A DNA stretch of 64,000 nt from the NCBI GenBank assembly GCA_950295325.1, contig OX485805.1, positions 18,153,501-18,217,500 on the forward strand, written 5' to 3'. Source of the stretch: Polytrichum commune. Lineage: Eukaryota; Streptophyta; Polytrichopsida; Polytrichales; Polytrichaceae. The position numbers were made by a program, and so were the translations under genes. Under the pieces are notes generated by a model. The model was not told where the DNA came from. It was given only the letters and a program-made list of their open reading frames with translations, and did not search any database. Below, piece by piece: positions 1-11,600 of this stretch. Position 1 is the first letter of the stretch; each line of letters opens with the position of its first letter.

Positions 1-563
1 CATGTGCAAATGGAGTTTGACCATACCATTGATTTTAATGGTAATGGTGGGCATGAGGGTGGATTCGGTGAGGAAAATGGAGGTGTCCTTTGAAAGGGCT
101 CCCGCAAACCTCAAATAGTATTTGGGGCCTAGAATACCGAATGCACCCAAAACCTTGGAGGGTGTTAATGTTGGATTGAAATTTCAATTCGAAATGCTTC
201 GAAGGTTCGGATGTTGAAATGAACTTGGTGCTAATGAGGCACCCAGGGCCTCTTAAGGCCTATGTGCGCTATTCAAACGCACAAATGAAGGATACACCTA
301 AAACGGACGAGCTTTCTAAGAAATGCATCGTTTTAGGTGGGGTTTTAAAAGCGGGTGGTGGATGCCTTGTTTAAGTCCCCAAGGCTTCTTGAGGACATGG
401 TGGGGATCATCAAGTTTGCAAGATCATTGAATCCGATGGTCCCGAAGAAAAGTTTGGCGGCGCATCACCACAAGTGGCTTTAGCCAAAGTTGGTCCCAAA
501 GAAATGAGTGCAAATTGTTTGGTTCATTTTACTTAGGCAAAATATGTTGGTGCCGCTAACAGA

Positions 564-865
564 ATGTTGAAAGGTGGCTTTATGCTTCCAAGGCAAATCA
601 TACTCATGCCGCGGACGGAATGTTGGAAGGTGGGTTTGTCCTACCAAGGCAATTCATGTTCGTGCCGCATACGGAGTGTGGGAAGGTGGCTTTGTGCTAT
701 CAAGGGAAAACATGTTTGTTTTGTGGACAAATTATTGGAAATTGCTTTTGTGGCACTAAACCAACTCGTCCCACGGACGAAATGTTAAAAGTTGGCTTTG
801 CGGACCGAGCCAAAACATATTGTTGCGGTGGAGGGAGAATTAGATGGTGGCTTTGTGGCCAAGGC
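564..865 (+). repeat. 56-bp imperfect tandem repeat in the gypsy fossil
   Basis: The block starting ATGTTGAAAGGTGGCTTTAT recurs at 564, 620 and 676, with more diverged copies near 782 and 830. The exact spacing of the first three is 56 bp, which is not a multiple of three, so the same peptide motif appears in successive reading frames. This looks like local slippage or unequal exchange after the element stopped being selected. Confidence 0.7.
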
Positions 866-1702
866 TAGTAGCCTTAAGCCAAGGCCAAGTCATGTATACC
901 TTGAGGCTCAAATGAATGGGAGATATGTCTCATGAGTTGTCAAAGAGGCAACGGACTCTTTCATGAGCCGAAAGCTCACAAGGGGGTTGGGGCTCGCGGA
1001 CGGGTAGAGCCGGCAAGCCCACCAAAGTACGGTTTGCAAAGGGCGAACCGCATGAAGCAAAGGAGGCGGCGATGCATGTAACCTTTTGATGTGGGACATT
1101 GGATTTTTGTCAAAATTTCACACCATGTGAAATAGATGAAATGCATGTCATTGTGAAGGCCGCCTACTTTGAAACTCACATGATAGATGTGAGGTGCAAG
1201 CCGGTGAGCTTGCGGTGCATTATGATGTGTCATAATGGAAAAGAATTGAAGTTCAAATTGACAAGGACTCCTATGGTAGGAGGATCCAAGTTGAATTTGG
1301 TCTTATTGGACCAAATGAAAAATAGAAAACATAATGGTCGTGGTTCAATTATAGCAACTCCAAGGAATGTATGGGGAGGCTAGGAAAGATGGGCCTCCCC
1401 CAAACAACATTGGTGTGATGTTGGTGAGATACAAGGATGTATTCACCAATGTGTTGTCCAAAAAAAAAATTACCGCCAAGGAGTGAAAAATAACTTTGCT
1501 CAACGAGAGATTGAGTTCTTGAGGTATGTGGTGACAAAGGAAGTTGGTGGACGAACATGAAGAATGTCAAGGCAATCCAAAAGGAGAATTGGCCCTTGAT
1601 TCAAAAGGGCTTAGGTCATTTGTTGGCCTAGCCAATTAGTACCACAACTTCATTTGAGAGTTTTCTAAGGTTGCTAGGACCTTATTCAACTTATTGAGGA
1701 AA

Positions 1703-2618
1703 ATGGCTATCCCAAGAGTGGGATGAGCCTTGTCACCAAGCCTTTGGAGGGCTCAAAAACAAGTTCTCTTCGCCGCCCGTGCTTAAGTTCGCGGACTTTG
1801 ACAAACCTTTTGAGGTGCATACGGGGGCGAGTGACTTTAGCATTGGTGGATGTTGAGGCAAAATGGATGGCCATTGCATATAAGAGCATGAATCTCGATG
1901 GTTGTCCGACCTTGTCCAACTTATGCAAGAAATGGCTATCCCAAAAGTGGGATGAGCTTTGCCACCAAGTCTTTAAGGAGCTTAAGACCAAGTTTTCTTC
2001 GCCGCCCGTGCTCAAGTTTGCGAAATTTGACAAACCTTTTGAGGTGCATACGGGGGCGAGTAACTTTACCATTGGCGGATGTTGATCCAAGATGGATGCC
2101 CATTGCATATGGGAGCATTAAGCTTAAAGGTTGTCAAACCTTGTGCGACTTGTGAAAGAAATGGCTATCCCAAGAGTGGGATGAGCCTTGCCACCAAATC
2201 TTTGAGAAGCTTAAGAGCAAGTTCTCTTCGCCGCCCGTGCTCAAGTTCGCGGACTTTGACAAACCTTTTGAGGTGCATACGGGGGCGAGTGACTTTACCA
2301 TTGGCGGATGTTGAGGCAAGATGGATGGCCATGGCATATGAGAGCATGAAGCTCGATGGTTGTCCCACCTTGTGCGACTTGTGGAAGAAATGGCTATCCC
2401 AAGAGTGGGATGATGTTTGTCACGAGTCTTTGGGGAGCTTAACACCAAGTTTTCTTCGCCGCCCGTGCTCAAGTTCGCGGAGCTTGACAAACCTTTCGAG
2501 GTGCATACGGGGGTGAGTGCCTTTGCCAATGGTGGATTATGTGTAAGATGGATGGCCATTGCATATGGGAGCATAAAGCTCGATGGTTGTCAAAGAAGAC
2601 AACCAACTCATGACAAAG
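1703..2618 (+). repeat. Four tandem copies of a 229-bp unit (RT-RNase H segment)
   Basis: The string ATGGCTATCCCAAGAGTGGG or a close variant starts at 1703, 1932, 2161 and 2390, exactly 229 bp apart each time. Each unit covers the RT/RNase H junction of the gypsy fossil, recognisable by the peptide PPVLKFA followed by KPFEVHTGAS. The copies differ at scattered positions, so the duplication is not recent. Because 229 is not divisible by three, the array arose in a copy no longer under coding constraint. Confidence 0.9.
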
Positions 2619-3441
2619 AACTTCTTTGCCGTAGTGCATTGCTTGAAGATGTGGCGACATTATATGGGGTCGCACAAAGCAAAGGTCTACATGGACAATG
2701 TGTCCTAAAAGTATTTTGACATACAAGCGTAAGTGAACGCCAAGTCATTGCGGAGGCATGATAGTTTGGCGCTTATGAAGGTGGATTTGATCCACAAACC
2801 GGACCGTTGAAATGTGGTGCCGGATGCGCGAAGTAGACCGGAAGAGTTCCAAGCAATGAGAACCATCCAAACCTTGTGGCTAATGTGTGCCGGCGAAGGA
2901 AACTTGTGATGCAAGATACGGGAGGGGTAAATTAACTACCCCAAAGCACAAAAGCTTTTAGGTGAGCTTCGCAAGAGCAAGGTGCTCAAAGAGATTAAGT
3001 TGGTGGACGGATTGTTCAAGTGCAAACAAAGTCGGGTATATGTGCCACAAGGCAAGTTGAGGCTATCGGTTTTGAAGGAGGAATATTATAGTCCTATTGC
3101 CGGCCATAGAGGAGAAAGAAAAAGCCGCCATAGAATGGTGTCAAAGAGGTACCATTGGCGGTGCATAAAGGAAGATATAACCCACTTTGTGAAGGCTTGA
3201 ATCAAAGTGCCAAGTGAACCGAGCCTCTTACCAAAAGCAAGGCGGCTTCTTGTAACCGTTGCCTATCCCGTTGGCGCCATGGCATGGTATGTGCATGGAC
3301 TTGATCACAAGTTTGCCGGAGTCACATGGGTATGATGCCATCTTGTTGATGGTAGAGCGGTTTGCCAAGTGGGCACACATGGTGCCGATTGTGGGAACCG
3401 CCACCGTGTTGGAGACCGCATAGTCTTTTCTCAAAGGATGG

Positions 3442-3969
3442 TTGAGGCACCACGGGTTGCCAAGAGTGATTGTGTGGGATCAAGATCCAAAGTTCACAAG
3501 TGCATTTTCAATGCATTTCTCTAAGGAGGTCGGAATGAAACTAAGGTTTAGCACGACCTTGCATTCCCAAATGAATGGGAAATCGGAGCGTGTGAATGGA
3601 GTCTTGAAGCAATACTTGAGGAACTTGGTGGGGGCGGACCAAGGAGATTGGGCGGACTATGTGGGTCGAGCGGAGTGTAATTGCAATGTAGCCACGCACT
3701 TGGCTACCAAGGGGTGGTCTTTGGTGGTGGCTTATGGAGTGGATGCGTTCCAACCTATTAACCTAGCTCTCGAGGGGGCACATTCAACACTAGAGTTCAA
3801 CCAAGATGGTGAGGACTTGGCCAAGAAGCGTGAACAAGTCTTGGAGATGACCAAGTTGTTGGTGGAGAAAGCCCGAAGGTGCTACGGAGTGCAAGTCAAT
3901 GCCGGAAGACGCGAAGTGGAGAATGAGGTGGGCCAAAAGGCGTTGTTGAATGTGAACAACTTCACTTAG
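3442..3969 (+). pseudogene. Integrase core region of the chromovirus fossil
   Basis: This is the longest surviving open piece of the fossil, 175 codons. It carries the recognisable rve-type integrase pattern, with a WDQDP-type block and the QMNGKSERVNG block near residues 42-52. The zinc-binding region lies just upstream at 2982-3200, and the chromodomain-like segment lies downstream near 4230-4390, as expected for chromoviruses. It is a fossil part, not a host gene. Confidence 0.8.
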
Positions 3970-4440
3970 CCGGAAGGCCTCATTCCAAAGTTCATGTCCA
4001 AAATTGGAGCTCCGTTTCCCATTGTGGAACAAGTGGTCAAGGACATATATAAGTTGGAATTACCGCCGGAGATCAAAGTGCATCCGACATTTCATGTCTC
4101 ATTACGAAAGTCATTTTAGGACGACACCTTGTGGCCCGATCACAAGCAAGTGATTAGGCCACCTCCCGACCTTGTGGACGTCATTTGGAACATGAGGTAA
4201 GAGGGCATCCTCAAGTGTAGGAAGCCCAAGTGAAAAGGAAAGAAAATGTACAAAGGAATACTTGGTGAAATGGTGAGGATACCATGAGAAAGAAACCGCT
4301 TGGGTGGCGGCAAGAGACATGGTCAACACCAATGAATTGGTGAAGCACTTTGAAGAAACTAAGGCTAGACATTCCAATAAAAAGAAGCGTAGGCATTGAT
4401 GAGGACATCAATCTCCTTTAGTGGGGGAGAGACTCTAGTA

Positions 4441-6125
4441 GCAAACATAGCTTCGAGGTTAATTGCTCCACAACATGCACTTGTTCTTTGGCTTGAGGGA
4501 ATAAAGTCCAAACTTTAGTGGTGCAAAGAGAAAAGTATGAGATGAGGTCCTAGTCTTGTACTTGTGCTTGGTTAATGGAAGAGGGGGAATAGACATGCCA
4601 AACTAGGTTGGGTAAGCCGAGTAATTGGGGCCATGACTTGGAGGGGCCTTGGATAAAACCAAGAAACTTCTTAGTTGTGGGCTTGTCCGGGCGGGGACAA
4701 GGTGATGGCGCGTGCTCATAAAAGTGCTACCCGCGAGCTAACGAGAGTTGGCGCATGGGAGTCATGAACCCATGTCTCGAAAGAGCAAAGTGGGAACCGA
4801 GTCGGGCGGGACTTGGCATCACCCCCGTGCGATCGAGGCGTGGCTTAACAATGGAAAGCCATCTCGGAGTTGCAACCGAGACAACTTAGTGGAAGCGTTG
4901 AGGTCTCGCCTAGATGTGTCATGTTAGGCTAGTGGAGCCTAACGGGGGAGGCCCCAAAGGAGGGGCAACCCAAGTGAGTCTCAAAGTAGGTGGGTCTATT
5001 GTAGGTTAGGTCCTTGGAGGAGTTCCAAGGTCGCTAACGGACCACCTAGTAACGACACCTTTGGGACTATGCCAAATTTGAAGATGCATTGTGGGGGTCG
5101 CGCCCTAAGGTAAACACAATGCCGCACCATAGAGGATGGCAACTTGAGAATTGGTGTGCCGACTACGAGTATAGTCGATGAGGGCATCGACTCCGTTTGG
5201 TGGGGGTGAGTGTCGCGCACCTCTCCATGAGGAGTGCCCGAAACACCATGGGCACAAGGGGGACCCCGGAGTGACACCCGGGACTTGTGGCGCCATTGGT
5301 GAGAGGGCCCAAGTGATCCTAGTGTGGGTGAGGGCCCCGGGCGTTGGGAACGCCTCCCACCCACGGAGACTAGGAGGCATGAGGGTAAGGCCATGAGCTA
5401 TGCGTAGCTCATGGCGTGGTGATTCTAGAATGCTCAAGATCACCTCAATCGGAGGTGTGAGCTAGGAGTTATGGCCATTTGAGTGGGGCGCTGTCCCGGG
5501 ACAGCGCCCTGGTACAGCAGTGCCTGGGAGGGATTCCCGGGACTGCCAAGGTTCAAACAGGCATAACTTCCTCAAGACTTGCCCGAATGGAGCAAGTGAG
5601 GAGTCCATCGGCATCTACGTGAAGCGTAGATGAGGATGGCGTGGTTGGTTGTTATGATCAGACATCATACCAGGAAGTTATGATGGTCTGAAGCTGCTAG
5701 GGGGTTCTAGGCCCAGCAGCTAAAGGAAAATGTCCACTTGGCCCCAACTCTTGGTAGAGAGACAAGAGGTTGGTTGACGGTGGGGTAGGGGCCCCGCGTG
5801 AAGTCCTAGAGGCTTATATGGGTGAGGTGGTGTGGCCTCACCCACCCGAGGCCGAACGGCAAGGCCTCCATGGGCTTTGGCCTATTGTGAGGCCATAGTT
5901 GCCTAGTATGGTTCGGGTTGTTGTAGTGTTGCTCCGGCAACGCGATGATCAACATAGGAGTGGACTTCCATGGATGGAAGTCCACATTGGGGAAATGGGT
6001 TACCGATTAAGGGGTGAGTTCCGAAAGCAAAGTAGGAGGGTTGGTTCCCTCCTATGAACTATTGGTCCGGGGTTAGAGGAGCTAACCATTAGCATGGCGG
6101 TATGCGAAGGGTTAGCCACTCGTAA
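4441..6125. other. Non-coding hairpin-rich region, probable 3' LTR of the gypsy fossil
   Basis: No credible gene is visible. The region is richer in G+C than its surroundings and follows the purine tract of the fossil, so a 3' LTR of about 1.6-1.7 kb is the simplest reading. I could not fix TG...CA ends or a TSD. Its most striking property is a series of short perfect inverted repeats, listed separately. Confidence 0.5.
4923..6087. repeat. Array of short perfect hairpins
   Basis: At least ten self-complementary blocks with arms of 6-12 bp and loops of 0-5 bp (longer where noted) occur at irregular spacing, mostly 10-300 bp apart: 4923-4943 (GTTAGGCT arms), 5012-5030 (CCTTGGA), 5173-5192 (AGTCGATG), 5340-5354 (GGCGTT), 5391-5414 (CCATGAGCTA), 5486-5509 (perfect 24-bp palindrome, half-site GGGCGCTGTCCC), 5605-5639 (CCATC plus CATCTACG), 5659-5690 (CAGACATCATA, one bulge, 9-nt loop), 5692-5721 (AGCTGCT, long loop), 5960-5985 (GTGGACTTCCA), 6033-6054 (TAGGAGGG, 6-nt loop) and 6071-6087 (GGTTAG). 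Arms were checked by eye. Function unknown. Confidence 0.75.
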
Positions 6126-6152
6126 CCTTTGCTAGAATTGAAAATTGGCAAG

Positions 6153-6384
6153 ATGGTCAAGGGGGGGGCTAGCAAGGGTTGCGACACCGATGGCGACGAC
6201 GGAGCAGAGTACTCGGAATCGGACACGGAGGAGGATGAGATGATGCCTCGAAAGCGACGCATGAAATCAGACACCCACACCGAGGAAATGAAGAAGCCCG
6301 TGTTCGTGGATTCCAAGGGCATTCCGTATGGGACGATGAAGAAGGTGCTGAAGCAGGAAGTGAAGCTTTTGGCGAAGGACCTTG
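6153..6384 (+). CDS. Transposase_24-type CACTA protein, exon 1 (5' part)
   Basis: The first ATG in the open frame is at 6153; upstream exons cannot be excluded. The exon encodes an acidic stretch (DTDGDDGAEYSESDTEEDE, near residues 11-29), a basic patch and then GIPYGTMKKVLKQEVKLLAKDL. It is cut at 6384 by the Ty3/gypsy insertion. When the CCTTG target duplication is counted once, the frame runs on without a stop into 17930-17998 (KDL followed by DPRHSWEGQP). This shows that the coding exon existed before the insertion. Product: the accessory protein of plant En/Spm (CACTA) elements, of unknown biochemical role. The assignment rests on the downstream exons, CACTA ends and layout. Confidence 0.65.
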
Positions 6385-8548
6385 TGTGAGGCCAAACCCC
6401 CCACCCTTAAGCGTCCGTAGTCCGAGTAGTGGGTTTGGGCTCACATTCCTCCGCGGTATTGGATTTGGACTTGGATGAGTCCATAGTACAAGGTTCACCC
6501 TTCAAGTGGTCTTGGATTTAACTGGAATTTCACTTTTAACAACTCAATGTACGATTTCAATACGTATGTGGAGAATGCACAAGTTAACTATGTTATTTTA
6601 ACCTCCTTATGCTCGGGTGCTATTTTGTCTTTGTTTGCTTCTAACGTCCATCCGGCTGCTTTAGCTACACAAGCCCTTAAGGATATCCCTCTCCTAAATG
6701 GAGTCCGTGCCGTTGACTCTATACTACCACTTGAACTATCACTTGTGTATTCCGTATCGCTACTATAAGAGGTCTCACTTGGTGTCTCCATACCGTACAT
6801 AAGCCTTTAAGTATTAAGAAATACTTATGTGACTTATGTCAATCTCTCCCTCGCACCTTTGGTCTTTGCTTCCTTTGTCTTGCCATCGCGAGAGTGCTCC
6901 ACATTCTCCATTAAGTTGTGCACGTGGTTTATTTTTAAAGAGAGGATGCAAGTGTTAAAAAAACACTATTCTCTATAGTCAATCTCAAATACATTTATTT
7001 GTGAAAGCCACACATAACACTAACTAGCATAATGTAACTAACTACTTGTCTATGAGCTAATTAGGTAGGCTATCTACTAAGCTCCTTCATGAACCCATCT
7101 CTTTACTTTCTAATTACATAAACCTAGCTCCTTCATAAACCCAGCTCCTTCATAAACCCAGCTTCTTAGCTTCTAACTAAACAAACCCAGCTCCTTCATA
7201 AACCCAGCTCCTTCATGAACCCAGCTCCTTAGCTTCTAACTAAACAAACCCAGGTCCTTCATAAACCCAGCTCTTTACTTTCTAATTAAACAAACCCAGC
7301 TCCTTCATAAACCCAGCTCCTTCATAAACCCACAACTTTGTAGTTGTAATCCCCAACTACCTCACTAATTATTCAAGCCCTTAACTAATCTTCCTACCTA
7401 ATTTTCCTAATTCTACTAACAACCCCTTTCTAATCACACAATTCTTCTCTAATCCTAAAATCCTAAAATCCTAGAGAGGAGAGGGGGAGAGAGAATTTCC
7501 TAACTTCACTAAGACTAACTAATCCACACAAGTATATTTTTGCACTCATCACAACATCAAGTGCTCAACTCTTAAACATGGAACTTGCAACCACGTGTAT
7601 TCAAAACATGAACTTTAAGTACCACAAATTGGAATCATGAATTAACTTTAAAATCCTTCACGTCAACACTAATTCTACCAAGAGGTCAAGCCCTCTTCAA
7701 GGCTAACAAGCCTTGGCTCTCAAACTAAAAACTAAGCACACACATGTGCTCCAATATGGCTTCCCACACCCACACTTATAACTCGTGGGGTGCCTTGGAG
7801 CACAAAGGAAAGAGAGGATGAGTGAGGGAAGAATGAGGGATTATATAGTAAGCTTGAGGGGGTGAGCACCCTCAAGGCTCACGATAAGCCCTTGAGATTT
7901 CCTCCTACTTAGTAGGCGCCAATCCTATCTTCTAAGCCTTCCTCCCTCAAATGATCAACAAGGATCCTAATTCGAACATTTAACTAGCCTTGGCTTTCTA
8001 CCTACCACACTTTACCAAACTTGGGATGCTTCAACCCAAACTTAGCCTCCTTCGCTTTCCGCCGCCATAACTTTCTCCCCTTACTTTCCCAAATCGTCGC
8101 TCACCACTTAATTCAAACCACGATGCTTAACTCGTGATTTGATTGGTGCTTTGAGAATTTGCTTATCCTCCACCTTGCATTCTTCCTTGGGCCTTCCCCA
8201 TTAAGTGGCCATGATGAGGTGGTCCACTTGTGCGCTCCATGTGATCCTCCATTCATCCCAATTCGAATGCACTTGCCTCTTGAGTCACTTTGGTTGTCTC
8301 CATCCATTTGTACTAGCCTACTCACTAACTACTCAATCCAAGTTCTCCTTACCTATCCTCATTCACTCAAATCCTTCCGAAGGTAAAAACACAATAACAA
8401 CTCACATCCTAGCCTCTTACAACATGGTACTTCTAAGACTAACATTTCACTCTTTTTATATTTTTGTGAAGTAACATGCTACTTCAAAGTGCATCAACTA
8501 ACGTTTCAAGGGTCTAAGACTAAATGTGGGCACCCTTTTGGGCTCACA
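6385..8548 (-). repeat. 3' LTR of the Ty3/gypsy element
   Basis: This 2,164-bp copy matches 15761-17924. The outer end abuts TSD CCTTG at 6380-6384. The inner end at 8548 is followed on the plus strand by TAATTGGCGACC, and no purine-rich tract abuts the LTR on the element strand. Confidence 0.93.
7076..7335. repeat. Minisatellite in the LTR (CCCAGCTCCTTCATAAA units)
   Basis: About ten copies of a 17-bp unit, CCCAGCTCCTTCATAAA, with variants, are interleaved with TAACTAAACAAA spacers. The same array is present at 16452-16711 in the other LTR. Confidence 0.85.
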
Positions 8549-8609
8549 TAATTGGCGACCATCGGGGGATGAATCCAAACATCTCTTGCTCCAAGGGTAA
8601 GTTGCCTAG

Positions 8610-11600
8610 TCAAGCTCGGTACTCCTTACATCTACTTCCCGATGTACGGGTAGGAAAGAGCTCACCATTCAACGTTTCCAATTGAATTGAATTATTAGGA
8701 AAGACCTCATAGACAAGGTAAGGTCCTAACCATACCGCATTGAATTTCGCCGGAAATTCAAGCTTTCGTGCGTCTTGAATCATGACCATCATTCCCGGTG
8801 TTAGGGCCCTTCTCTTATGTCGTTTGTCGAAAGTAATCTTTCTCCTTCTTTGGATTGCCTCAATATGTTGAGCCGCCATTCTCCTCCCTTCGTCAAGTGC
8901 TTCCAAATCGGTTAGTCGATTTCGTAAGGATTGACTTTCGGTAAGTCTCGTACTCACGGCCACCCTAAGTGACTCGACTTCATATTCGATTGGTAGTGTC
9001 GCTTCAAGACCATAGACTAAGGAAAATGGTGTAGCACGCGTAGTTACCTTATAGGTTGTACGGTATGCCCAAAGTGCCGCCGTTAGTTTCGTATCCCAAT
9101 CCCGCTTCGAGTCTATAACCGTCTTGCGTAGTATACTCACCAAAATTCCGTTAACCCTTTCCGTTTGTCCATTGGTTTGTGGGTGGTAGGGAGTAGTCTT
9201 CCGGTGATCAATTTTAAATTTCTCTGTCATCTCTCGAATCAAGTCATTCAAAAAGTGAGTACCCCTATCGCTTACTAGGATCTTCGGCACCCCGAACCGC
9301 GAAATTATGTTTTCGTACATAAATGTTGCCGCGTGTTCCGCCGTGTCGGTCTTCACCGCTTTGGCTTCCGCCCACTTGGTGAGGTATTCGGTTGCCACCA
9401 CAATATATTTCATTCCTTTTGAAGATTGGGGATGGACCTCACCCACATAGTCGATGCCCCATTTTTCGAAAGGAATTAAGGGTAATGATACATGTAAAGG
9501 CATCTCCATTCTAAGGTCGTTTCGGGCATACCGTTGGCAAGCGTCGCATTTCCTTACATAGTCATGGGCGTCCTTAAATAGTGTAGGCCAAAAGTAGCCC
9601 GCTCTAAGTATTTTTTGCCCGGTGAGTTGACCCGAGAAGTGACCGCCGCAAGCGCTATCGTGGCAAGCGATTAAAATCGCTTCAACCTCCGTTTTTGACA
9701 CGCATCGTCGTAAAATACCATCGGACCCCCTTCTAAACAACCTATGGCCCACTACAACAAATTGCCTACTATTTACCCTCACCTTCCTTCTCTCTTCTTT
9801 TGTCCACTCTTTGGGCAACTTGTGAGTTGTTAGAAATTCCACTATGCCCGCATACCACGCCGGTGTAGAAGTGACCACAAAGAGGCTATCATCTACTAAC
9901 ATATCATTTACCGGATTTTTTCCTATCTCCTCCGACAACCTAGACAAGTGGTCCGCTTGTAAATGCATACGACCCGGTTTATATTCCACCGTGTAGTCGA
10001 ATTCTTCTAATAACAAAACCCACCTAGCTAACCTACCACTTAACTCCGCCTTGTTAATTAGATACTTGATAGCCATGTGGTCAACAAAAAATACAACCGG
10101 GTTGCACATGAGGTAATGCCTAAACTTTTTAACGGAAAACACCATGGCTAGGCACTCCCTCTCCGTTGTAGAGTAGTTTCTTTCGGCGGGGGTCAATTGC
10201 TTACTCGCATAAGCTATAGGTTGATCCTTCTCTTTTTCTCCTGTTGCTTGACAAAGCGCACTCCCTATTGCCACATTACTAGCATCACAATAGACGTGAA
10301 AAGGTTTACCCCAATTGGGTGGTATCAACACCGGATAGGTGCTCAACCTATCCCGCAATTCCTCAAAGGCTTTTTGACAAGCATCCGTCCACTCGAATTT
10401 GACATCCTTTTTGAGCAAATGGGTAATGGGCACCGCTATCTTTGAAAAATTAGGAATAAGTTCCCGGTACCATCCCACATGTCCTAACAACTTAGAGATC
10501 CCCTTGGAATTGGTTGGAGTTGCCAAGTCGCTTATGGCCGCAATCTTATCCGGATCGGGTTCTCTACCTTTCTCACTAACAACATAACCCAACAACACTC
10601 CCTTATTCACTCCCAAAAATGTCTTATCCGGGTTCAATGTTAACCTCATCTTCCTACACCTAACCAATGCCTCCCTAACACAATGTAGGTGATCATCCAC
10701 ATTACTTTGTGTGCTAAAATCGTCCACAAAGACGGTCATGGATTTGAACAACAAGTCGGTGAAGATATACATTACTAATCGTTGGAAAGTAGCCGGGGCA
10801 TTACATAACCCAAATGGCATCACTACCCACACAAAAGTACCCCAAGGTGTAGTAAAAGCCGTTTTATGGATATCTTGGAGGGCTATGGAAATTTGATTAT
10901 AACCCGCATACCCATCCATAAAGGTATATCGCGAATGACCTCCAACCTCCTCAAGCAACAAGGTGATAAAAGGTAAGGGGAAGTGATCCTTTTGTGTGCA
11001 CGAATTCAATTTCCTATAGTCGACACAAACCCTTAATTTCCCATTTTTTTTCTTTACTAAGACCATAGGAGAAACCCAATCCGTGATTTCCACCGGCTTG
11101 ATAAACCCGGCCTTCAATAACCTTTCCAATTCCGCTTTCACCAACAATTGCAATTGAGGATTCATCCTCCTCTCCTTTTGTCTAATTGGCCTCGCCCCCG
11201 GAATTAAAGGAATCCGGTGCTCTACCATTTCCCTAGGAATTCCCTTAAGCTCATCGTAGGACCATGCAAAAGTATCACTAAACTCATCCACCAAATTGCT
11301 ATACTCCCTAACCTCTTTCTCCCCCAATTTGGAGCCCATCTTCATTTGTCGGGTTTTTCCATTCTTTAATTTCACATCCACGTACCGCCAATCCGTTTCC
11401 GACACATGTGCTTGTTCCTCTTTGTTCCGATACCAATCGGAAGGCACATTGGGGTAATCTTTCACATCTTGACCTACAACTATCCCCGTAGACGTGGTCT
11501 TGAAATGTAAAGGCTCCTCCAATTTTGATGACTCAATAATCACATCCTCCTCTTGAGTCCCATCTACATGAATTAAACTAACCTCACCCTCTTCCACGTC

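Larger units (their letters stand above)
1..4440 (+). mobile_element. Ty3/gypsy chromovirus fossil (5' part outside window)
   Basis: Plus-strand remnant of a chromodomain-bearing Ty3/gypsy element. Parts in order: gag/protease-like sequence near 1099-1383, RT-RNase H junction sequence at 1700-2700, integrase zinc region at about 2982-3200, integrase core at 3442-3969, and a chromodomain-like segment near 4230-4390. A purine-rich tract around 4418-4433 is where the polypurine tract of this family would sit. The part order and chromodomain place it among plant chromoviruses. It is clearly broken, with well over ten breaks, and old. The 5' LTR and much of gag must lie left of the window. Confidence 0.85.

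Noticed and set aside
4996-5443. Overlapping 112-132-codon minus-strand frames in the hairpin region
   Set aside because: G+C-rich non-coding sequence with frames open in several phases and no motif.
6547-6800. Small frames in the LTR at 6547-6768 and 6588-6800, repeated at 15923-16176
   Set aside because: They overlap on opposite strands, have no motif, and recur only because the LTRs are identical.
8113-8474. Frames of 70-89 codons at the inner end of the LTR and their twins at 17489-17850
   Set aside because: Overlapping frames on both strands with no recognisable domain; LTR sequence.
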